64,000 bases of DNA from Ypsolopha sequella (taxonomy: Eukaryota > Arthropoda > Insecta > Lepidoptera > Ypsolophidae). The stretch lies in the NCBI GenBank assembly GCA_934047225.1, contig OW203997.1, positions 2,156,417 to 2,220,416 on the forward strand, given 5' to 3'. The notes beneath the pieces are model-generated. The model was not told where the DNA came from. It saw only the letters and a list, made by a program, of their open reading frames with translations, and ran no database searches. Position numbers and translations under genes: made by a program. Shown here one piece after another: positions 56,113 to 64,000 of the stretch. Position 1 is the stretch's first letter. Each line of letters opens with the position of its first letter.

Positions 56113-57059
56113 TTTTTTTTCATTTGGTAGTTTGGTGATGGTGGTTCAGGTTTGCATGGTTTCATTTAAAGATCTATTTACATCCTGTATAAGCATTTTA
56201 CAGTAAATGAATCGCTAATTACTAAAACGACACAAGTCCGAAATTTTGATTCTGTAAATTCTCCATTTGTTAGCTATAATTGGAGTTAAATTTTCATTGT
56301 CAAATTTTCGGATTTGCGCCCTTTTAGTATTCAGCGATATGTCAGGATAATTTTACAGCGGATATCTCTTCCATTGTGTTTCAAATCATCCAGTAATAAA
56401 AGCGGGAACGAGTGACGCACCCACCCGCCATCTTGCGTCACTTTAGGGTTGCCATGTTTTAATTATGAAATCTGATTAATTCACAACACTTCACGTCTGT
56501 GACGTCACTGTGTGTTTTATGAACTGGATCAGCATTAGAACATTTCGAAACTCCTAAAAAATATCTGTTTTTATATTATTTATTTAAATTAAGTAGGTAA
56601 CCTGCGTAGATAGCATGCGCCAAAGATACAGAGCGTCTATCTATTCTACTTGCGCTCTCCGCATACCGAGTTTGTCTACGTGTGAGAGAGCAAGTATGAT
56701 GGAAATACACTGTAACGACGGTGCGTGCTAGATCCCCTACCTCTCCTGATTTCAGTAAACATACCAAGAATTTTATTTTCACGAAAAAGGGAAAAAGCCG
56801 CAAAAAAAAATCTTTTTAATGAAGTTAAGAAAACTAAGTTAGTATATATGTTTTTATTGCGAAATCCATCGCTTTGAATACTCTATAGGTAATTATTATT
56901 AGAGTGCATTACAAACTTGAAATCAATCAATAAAAAACTATTTATTTATTTTATTTATTTATTTAAATAAATTGTACAGCAATACAGTTAACACCAATTC
57001 GCTATACAATTCAAACAAAAATTAAACTAAAAATAAACACTATGTACGTATAGCCTGCG
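56113..57059. other. No gene seen
   Basis: AT-rich, with a TTTATTTATTT run at 56940-56975. No exon is supported. Confidence 0.4.
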
Positions 57060-57760
57060 ACGTACCACGCCCTTGCGGAGTGTCAGTGTCTGGAATTCTT
57101 CCACGGAATCGACGAAACACGACACTTTTCGGCCAAAACGAAAGGTACAATCTAAGCACCTGTATATAACTAAGGCCACTAATTATTATGGTGATCGTAC
57201 TACCGCACGACTTACATTTAGTATTGCCAAATTAATAAACACAATTCCAATGGACTTGAGACAAGAAATCACGCACAAAAACCTGAAGTCAAAATTAAAA
57301 GTTTACCTTTTCTCAAGCTTACAAGGTAACAAACAGCCTGTAGATCATTCATCAAACAAAAAATAACTTGTTTCGGTTACAATTGACGCTCCTATTGTAT
57401 TTGATTTTGCACCTTCCTTTGTAAGAAGACTACAAACTTGTCGGTGGATTCATCACAATCAATAATGCGCTCTAATATTAAAGCATTATGGAACATCGTG
57501 ATGCCACGGATATGTTTGTGGATTTGTAGTAGAAATCAAAATGTAATTTTTCCATTTAAAACCTACCCGCTAAGATAAAATCATATTATGAACATTTAAT
57601 TTAACATAAAACTTAACTATTTATTAACTTAGATTAATCAATTTACTTATGTGGCAGATTGTAATAGCACCGCAAACAAACCACTAAGGGTTTAAGTGGT
57701 GTATATTTGAAATATGTTTGTGCAACTGTATGTGTGTAAATAAAATAAAAAATAAAAAAA
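57060..57760 (+). pseudogene. LINE reverse transcriptase C-terminus with 3' UTR
   Basis: A frame from about 57130 to 57366 reads YYGDRTTARLTFSIAKLINT, then IPMDLRQEITHKNLKSKLKV, then YLFSS. The pattern of a serine/threonine strand, a 'lined-up' aromatic position, LP/IP-DLR, and a final SKLK-YLF is what I know from the C-termini of CR1/Jockey-like reverse transcriptases. It ends in an A-rich AATAAAATAAAAAATAAAAAA tail. Only about 80 residues remain, so it is a 5'-truncated dead copy. Confidence 0.55.
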
Positions 57761-58429
57761 AGTTAAGGTGGCCCCGTCGAAATAATTAGCAATAAAATTT
57801 CGAACAAAACCATATTAAAATAAAGTCCTTATCAGCTCGCACTGCAACATGGCTGTTACGTCAGTCGCTGCGACTGACAAGTGCGAAAATAGTGTGTTTT
57901 TAATTTATTTTATCTAAAATAAAATTAATTTCCAAGACCTGAGAAAACAAAATCATTTTATATTATTTTGCCTAGAAGTTTATAAATTTTCATACTGTTT
58001 CGATGAAAACTGCAGCAGTTATGTTGTTACAAGTGAACAAAAAAATCGAGAAATAAAGGTAAACTTGTAATTTTCTTGCTTCACTTCTGTATGTTATAAT
58101 GAAATTCAGGAAAAACCACATCACTATTTGTATCATTCAGATTCCTATGTATTTTTCTTCTGTTGAAAAATGCTATAGTTACCGTATAAAATGGTTATCA
58201 AGTTACTTAGTTCAAGGTCGTTGGCGTTGGGAGAAGCCTTAATGAGAACTGCGAATGCAACAGGTATTGTAGCGACTTCTGTTCAGAATGAGCAAGGCGT
58301 GAAATCACATAGCGCCCTCGTGAGCGTTCAGTATGTGCATTACAGGCTGGTATATCAAGAAGTTCAAGAAGTTCCAAAAATTCGGTGTAGAGATATGGTG
58401 GGAAAATTCGTCGTTCCAGATACGAACCT
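57761..58429. other. No gene seen
   Basis: Spacer with CAGTCGCTGCGACTG palindrome near 57862. The open frame 58191-58505 overlaps the tRNA-like sequence and is not supported as a gene. Confidence 0.4.
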
Positions 58430-58500
58430 CTATAGCGCAGTCGCGCACCTGTCATATAAGCAGGGGGACGCAGGTTCAAATCCTTTTATATTTATTTCTG
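58430..58500 (+). repeat. Degenerate tRNA-like sequence (SINE head remnant)
   Basis: Box A-like TATAGCGCAGTCG, an anticodon-like arm CCTGTCATATAAGCAGG, and box B-like GGTTCAAATCC are present in order. The T-arm stem and acceptor stem do not pair, so it is not a functional tRNA. Confidence 0.4.
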
Positions 58501-59110
58501 ATTGATTTCTTGTTTGTAATGTAATGTAAATAATAATTAAAACTAAGTTAGTTAATTTTTTAGTGAAATTACGGAATTCTTATTCCAAGATTTACATTTG
58601 CCGGAAAAAATTACTTAACCACATTTATCTATTTTTTTTTTATGTCATACATAGAGCACATAGATAATATAGCACATACTTGTGATATCACACATAAGGC
58701 TCCACAGATTATATAGCACATACTTGTCCGTAACTCAGCAGCCGAGGAACTCATAAGTGCTGAAAATTACGCAACGGCTGCAATCTAGCGCAGTGTTCGC
58801 GCCGCAGTAAAATATCATTGCAGCTTTTCAGCAGCTGCAAGCGCTTTAGAGGGCCCATTGAAATCTGCAGTTTGGCGATTTAATCCACCTTTTGAACGGA
58901 AGCTCAGAACGCGGAGTTTTAAGAGACATAATGGCTGAAAATGTAGCTTTATTTAAGAGGATTAGTAGATATTGTTGTTGAATCAAAAGTTTTTACTGAA
59001 AATTCGATTCCCTTGTAGGAATTCAGTTGTGCCTAATTCAACAAAGAAGAAGATTCTGTAAAGGACGCGAAAGCAGTGGGATATTTGTAGTGTCTACCTA
59101 TTCCTCTGGA
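58501..59110. other. No gene seen
   Basis: Spacer. A GCACATA-CTTG word is repeated at about 58671 and 58717. No exon. Confidence 0.4.
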
Positions 59111-60303
59111 AGATAGTTATGAACATACATGGTGAAGTAAAGATAGTTATGAACATACATGGTGAAGTAAAGATAGTTATGAACATACATGGTGAAGTAA
59201 AGATAGTTATGAACATACATGGTAAAGTAAAGATAGTTATGAACATACATGATAAAGTAAAGATAGTTATGAACATACATGGTTAAGTAAAGATAGTTAT
59301 GAACATACATGGTGAAGTAAAGATAGTTATGAACATACATGGTGAAGTAAAGATAGTTATGAACATACATGGTGAAGTAAAGATAGTTATGAACATACAT
59401 GGTAAAGTAAAGATAGTTATGAACATACATGGTGAAGTAAAGATAGTTATGAACATACATGGTGAAGTAAAGATAGTTATGAACATACATGGTGAAGTAA
59501 AGATAGTTATGAACATACATGGTGAAGTAAAGATAGTTATGAACATACATGGTGAAGTAAAGATAGTTATGAACATACATGGTGAAGTAAAGATAGTTAT
59601 GAACATACATGGTAAAGTAAAGAAAGTTATGAACATACATGGTGAAGTGAAGATAGTTATGAACATACATGGTGAAGTAAAGATAGTTATGAACATACAT
59701 GGTAAAGTAAAGATATATAACTTTAAACTCTCGCGTTTCGTACACATTATAATATATATAATCGGGTCTACCGCGACGGTATTTATGCGGGTAAAAGAAA
59801 AATACTTCGGTCGTCACCTGCATCTCATCACTGCGCCTCGCCATACTTGCCAGTTTCCCGTAGACCACGAGACATGCAACTGTCTCGAAACGTCGGGTGT
59901 CCCCTTTTCGTACAAAAAGGTAATAATTTATCGCGGTAGACCCGATTATATATATTATAAAGTAAAGATAGTTATCAACATACATGGTGAAGTAAAGATA
60001 GTTATGAACATACATGGTGAAGTAAAGATAGTTATGAACATACATGGTGAAGTAAAAATAGTTATGAACATACATGGTGAAGTAAAGATAGTTATGAACA
60101 TACATGGTGAAGTAAAGATAGTTATGAACATACATGGTGAAGTAAAGATAGTTATGAACATACAACATGGTGAAGTAAAGATAGTTATGAACATACATGG
60201 TGAAGTAAAGATAGTTATGAACATACATGGTGAAGTAAAGATAGTTATGAACATACATGGTGAAGTAAAGATAGTTATGAACATACATGGTGAAGTAAAG
60301 CAA
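59111..60303. repeat. 30-bp minisatellite, about 31 units, split by an insertion
   Basis: The unit AGATAGTTATGAACATACAT plus GGTGAAGTAA repeats about 20 times before 59714 and about 11 times after 59960, with few variants (GGTAAAGTAA, one 3-bp insertion at about 60163). The period is a multiple of three and unit frames lack stops, so long frames open on both strands are artefacts. Confidence 0.97.
59748..59959. mobile_element. 212-bp TIR element inside the minisatellite
   Basis: 29-bp perfect TIRs (AATCGGGTCTACCGCGA and complement, with ATATAT-rich outer part). About 33 bp of non-array sequence (CTTTAAACTCTCGCGTTTCG) separates the left TIR from the array. No clear target duplication. Confidence 0.8.
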
Positions 60304-60443
60304 AGTACATGCTCTTGCTTGATGCTTTACTCATCATACAGATAAACTTATGTTTCCCGCAGAAAATGACGATATACTGTGATATAAACACGGTATTTCG
60401 TTTTTATATCACGGTATGTATATTTACTTCGTTTGATAGAATC

Positions 60444-60919
60444 TTAAGGGCCTTACTATTGCTAAATGGGTACTTTCTAAAGCCTACTCCTCGTTTATGG
60501 CCAAACCAAAAATAATGAAAAAATGTATTATGAATAATTAACTCTTAGACAACATATGCAACATTTTTCTTTTTCATACCACCAAAACTTCTACATGATT
60601 TTTTTTTTTTTACTAAATGGTGTTTTTTGACCTTAAATTCCCTACTGCTCCTGAGTGGCTTGGCCGATTGAATTCATTTATGCTTTGATAAATAGATAAA
60701 CTTTCTAGCTATAAACATAACATAAGATTATTCAATCGAGTAATCACGTCCAAGTGAAAAGTAAAATTTTCTCCTATTTCGCCCTCTCAAGGACGCAGCG
60801 AGCGTCGTAACAGCCACTATGCATTGCGCGCTGATATGAACGTTATTTCAATGTCGTTTCCGTTGATATTTGTAGTGACAAATATCGAGCTGCTAATTTG
60901 GCGATGGTAATCGCCTTAA
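60444..60919 (-). mobile_element. TTAA-flanked element, family T1 copy 4
   Basis: Same orientation and ends as 11249-11722, TTAA on both sides, very high similarity. Confidence 0.85.
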
Positions 60920-61376
60920 ATTGATCTGTTTCAAAATGGCGCTCTGAAAAGTGACCGTAGGCTGGAAAAAAAAAAGGTGCGCTATTAAGAATTTACATAG
61001 GGTGGTGAACTTTTTTATTCGCGTTGTTAATTTATTTTTGGAAGTCGTTCAATATAATCAGTAGAGTATGTGGTTTAATTTTCTGAGCAAGTCATTAATA
61101 CACCCTGTAGTGTATATATGTCGTGGGCAGATCGTAAAGTATGAAATCGAAAATCTCTCGTCAAAAGTCAAAAATAGGTGCGACGATGAGCGGAGCGAGG
61201 AGGAGCGTGCTAGGTTTACATTTAGGGCGATATGTAAATGTTTTAGCGTCCCTGTTACTCTATATGCAAAATAACCCTCAGTGCGAGTGGGACGGATTCG
61301 AGGAAAAGTAGCAAAATGACAGTTTTTTATTAATATAAAATGTACTCAAGTTGCTATCAAAATTTCGTTTGACCAG

Positions 61377-61607
61377 CGGGCCTATTATGTATCTCTAGTT
61401 ACCTTCTGGACTGGGTGTCTATCATCAAAAACTTAGATATACTATCGAATTCCGATTGTCTAAGGATACGTTCACACTTGAAGTGACGACACAGTTCGTA
61501 AATAGTGCAATACCCACTAAAAGCAATTTTGAAAGTTTAGTTTTTATCTATGTTTTTGACAATAGGCACCCTGTCCAGTTGGCAACCTAAGATACAGAAT
61601 AGGGGGG
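61377..61607 (+). mobile_element. TIR element, family M2 copy 2 (nested)
   Basis: CGGGCCTATTATGTATCTCTAG to AGATACAGAATAGGGGGG, inserted in T2 sequence with CAG on both sides. The uninterrupted T2 copy at 6409 has a single CCAG there. Confidence 0.85.
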
Positions 61608-61684
61608 CAGGTCTTAGATATTATTAAAACCCATCTAATAAAGTATAATCGTAGTTCATATGTCATTTCAAATTGTCAAACCAG

Positions 61685-61914
61685 CGGGCCTATTGTGTAT
61701 CTCTAGTTGCCAACTGGACTAGGTGCGTATCATAAAAACATAGATATACTATTGAATTCCGATTATCTAAGGATATGTTCGCACTTGAAGTGACGACACA
61801 GTTTGTAAATAGTTCAATACCCACTAAAGGCAATTTTGAAAATTCAGTTTTTATCTATATTTTTGATGACAGGCACCCAGTCCAGTTGGCAACTAAAGAT
61901 ACAGAATAGGGGGG
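61685..61914 (+). mobile_element. TIR element, family M2 copy 3 (nested)
   Basis: Second insertion of the same family into the same host, also bracketed by CAG. The uninterrupted T2 copy at 6409 shows the pre-insertion sequence AAACCACGAGAA (about 6630). Confidence 0.85.
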
Positions 61915-62156
61915 CAGGAGAAATGGTTTCGAAAAAGACCTCAATTCAATACATATTTTTATCGATCTGAATTTCTCCAATTCATAGAATTGGGCATATC
62001 ATGATCTGCCTGGGCAGATCTTATTTCTGTGAAAACTAGGAGGGTCGTCTCGCTCCGATTTTAATGTTCTGGCAATATATACCTATACAAGTGTATGAAT
62101 TAACAAAGAAAGACAACAACACATGTCGCTATACTCTTAAAATGGAAGCCACATAC

Positions 62157-62512
62157 TTGCAATAATACAGTCTGCCATCTCTCCCCGTGTGCACCGTCCA
62201 CCCGTCCTTCAGGTCCGTCTGCAGCGAGTCTAGAGCCGCCTCATCTTCCACCTGAACCCTCCTCGAGCTGTCCGACAGCCGAGGACTGCCGAACCTCGGG
62301 CTGTTCCGGCCGAACTTTGGGCTGTTAGAGCAGGACGGCCCGTCGCTGATACTGGGGCTCCCTGTCAGTCGCGAGCTCAGGCTGGGGCTGGGGTTGGGAC
62401 GAGGGCTGGATGTGAGCTTGGGGCTGGCCGTGCCGCTGGGACCAGGCGACGTGGAGCCCTGTTGCAGCAGCATGGCATTCACGTCATCGCACCATGCTTC
62501 GGGCCACGTGCT
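62157..62512 (-). CDS. Internal exon of a WW-domain protein
   Basis: A TTTGTTGCAG acceptor is followed in phase 0 by STWPEAWCDDVNAMLLQQGS, then a Ser/Pro-rich stretch with SPKLTSSPRPNPSPSLSS and SPKFGRNSPRFGSPRL (possible phosphorylation or SH3-binding sites). The exon then begins a WW-like module: LKDGWTVHTGRDGRLYYC and two bases AA of the next codon, then a GTATGT donor. An AA start is what an Asn codon would give after YYC, the usual WW position (inference). 118 residues are encoded here; the second half of the domain lies in another exon not found. GC-rich unlike its surroundings. Which WW family (for example a RhoGAP-type adaptor) cannot be told. Confidence 0.75.
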
Positions 62513-62555
62513 CTGCAACAAACCAGAATTGGCCTCAGATTCTTTATGATCTTAG

Positions 62556-62923
62556 CGGCGGTAGCTCAGGGGTAGAACGCTGACCTCTCAATCTTGAGAT
62601 TCAGGTTCAATTCCCGGTTGGGAATGCACTAATAAGTTTTTCGGAATGTATGTGCATAGTATTTGTTCTTACTGAACGGTGAAGGAAAACATCGTAAGGA
62701 TACCCGCATGCCCTAAAATGCGTGTATTTGTGGCCGAAGTACAGTGATAGGGCTCACCTCACCAGTTCACCACCAATCACGTTGGGACGTAATAATCGTC
62801 GGTGAAACGCGGTTGTACCTAGTATGGACTGTGACTTGCATATAACAGTTCACACTTGGAACACTTCTGACACCCCTTCGGAGATTCATGTCGTGACGAC
62901 ATATTTAATTTTTTAAGATTTCA
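62556..62923 (+). repeat. tRNA-headed SINE, family S2
   Basis: Box A GGTAGCTCAGGGGTAGAACG and box B GGTTCAATTCCCGG lie about 30 bp apart in a tRNA-like head. A 290-bp body follows, with GTGCATAGTATTTGTTC and CTCGGAGATTC-type words also seen in headless copies at 26720-26860 and 51950-52130. Box A and B would make an internal pol III promoter. It lies in the intron upstream of the WW exon. Confidence 0.75.
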
Positions 62924-63263
62924 AACACAGCATGTACAAAAACATCACGACATTATCCCAATTTTTTTTTTCGGGTAGGTAGGTTTACATACAAATATAC
63001 ATAAACTCAGAGAAACTCATTTATGCTTGCTCGACCTGCCTTATTCAAACCCGTGAGAACACAGTGTCCCACTGACTGAGCAGCCGCAGCATTTATAGAA
63101 TAGAATAGAATCATTCTAAATTCAAAGGGTCTAAATTATAACTAAGACCTAAATACACAAAAAAAAAAAACACAAAAACTAGATTGGGTAACCTTTTTAA
63201 GAACTTTGGCAGATTGGACCTATGTTTTCTCAATAGTTTTTATGAGGGTACGGTTGGTCTAGC
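62924..63263. other. No gene seen
   Basis: AT-rich spacer, intronic or intergenic to the minus-strand WW gene. No exon is supported. Confidence 0.4.
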
Positions 63264-63592
63264 CAGGGTTTCTTAAACTTATAGCCCCACGTACCCCTAT
63301 GAAATTTCTTAGTCGACTGCAAGCCCCTTTAAAACAAACTCACCATAGAAGGATTTTTATTTAAATATAAAAGATAATTCAGTCATAAAAAAATGTTTTT
63401 AATTAATTAATGTGATAGGTGGGCTTGTTTCTTGTCGCAAATTGAGTCTATTTTCGGAGCAATTTTGCTCAATTTTCGTGTTACCCGCGCGAGCTAGCCA
63501 GTCAGCCGCCATAACGTAAACCTTGTCACGAACCCCCTACAATCAACTGGCGAACCCCTGATGGTTCGCGTACCCCACTTTGAGAAAACCTG
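63264..63592. mobile_element. 329-bp hAT-like MITE
   Basis: Imperfect TIRs CAGGGTTTCTTAAACTT and CAGGTTTTCTCAAAGTGGGG (inverted at the right end), a familiar hAT end pattern. Flanks GGTCTAGC and GTCTAGAC share GTCTAG, resembling a decayed 8-bp duplication. Non-coding. Confidence 0.7.
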
Positions 63593-63868
63593 GTCTAGAC
63601 TAGCTATACCCTTATATTATTATTAGTAAAGCGGTCGCGTCCGTCCCTTGAAAGGTTTACTTAGAACCTGTGAAACGCCCTTTGTAAATTGAGCATAAAG
63701 TGTCTCAATAAAGTGTACCTTGTTAAAAGATTAGTAGATTCTCGGCGACGCCTTTTTATGTGGCGGGTGCTAACTAACCGTGACCTTGTTTGAATACAAG
63801 CTACAAATAATTTTGACAAAATATTTTTTAATTGAAAAAAAAAACCTTAAATCTGTGTAAACTGTTTG

Positions 63869-63960
63869 TTTGAATGAATGAATGATGAATTGACACTTTA
63901 TTGTACACAAAATACATATAAAAGAAAACAGAGTATTGAAAAACATAATTTTGTACAAAG
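63869..63960 (-). repeat. LINE 3' end with GAAT tail (inverted)
   Basis: GAATGAATGAATGATGAATTGACACTTTATTGTAC is the inverted form of the tail at 15290-15342. Further element sequence may run beyond the window. Confidence 0.55.
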
Positions 63961-64000
63961 GCGGAGCGATTTCTGCCAGCCAACCTTTAATTATCCTTTA

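Larger units (their letters stand above)
61221..61985 (+). mobile_element. Family T2 copy 4, interrupted twice
   Basis: Starts TTTAGGGCGATATGTAAA and follows the T2 order of 6409-6835. It is broken by two M2 elements (61377-61607 and 61685-61914). Its 3' part is cut short near AATTTCTCCAATTC. Confidence 0.75.

Noticed and set aside
59098..60345. Long open frames of about 350-400 codons on both strands
   Set aside because: They arise from the 30-bp minisatellite and run across an inserted non-coding TIR element.

Overview
The window looks like nuclear DNA of an insect, most probably a moth or butterfly. It is AT-rich and gene-poor, with spliced exons bounded by GT/AG sites. It is crowded with short foldback and TIR elements, SINE-like copies, LINE tails and minisatellites, several in families that I associate with Lepidoptera (inference). 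Nothing bacterial or viral was recognised.

Host-type coding sequence is sparse. A small lysine/glutamate-rich gene lies on the minus strand: first exon at 26216-26300, one 3' terminal exon at 25017-25270, and a second, paralogous and phase-compatible terminal exon at 21393-21661. At the right end (62157-62512, minus) is an internal exon of a protein with a WW-like domain. Two further orphan exon candidates are at 4104-4272 and 30328-30532.

Three mobile-element genes dominate. (1) 22752-23988: an intact, one-intron tyrosine recombinase of Crypton type, lying between the two alternative terminal exons and followed 97 bp later by a structured palindrome whose architecture recurs at 1, 14401 and 34194. 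(2) 35070-39400: about 4.3 kb bounded by roughly 910-bp inverted arms, each built from about 360-bp tandem units. It encloses a decayed multi-exon gene with FEN1/PIN-like nuclease motifs and a C-terminal CXC cysteine cluster; this is the best candidate for an under-described transposon type. (3) 40343-45443: a full-length LINE with intact ORF1 and ORF2 (endonuclease, reverse transcriptase, RNase H), a poly(A) tail and a perfect 13-bp target-site duplication.

The rest is non-autonomous repeats: two TTAA-flanked families (4 copies each), three copies of a 264-bp TIR element, foldbacks carrying tRNA T-arm sequence, tRNA-headed SINEs, and LINE C-terminal remnants. There are four tandem arrays (48-bp, 30-bp, 58-bp and 128-bp units). 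Stretches not listed hold only AT-rich sequence in which I see no gene.
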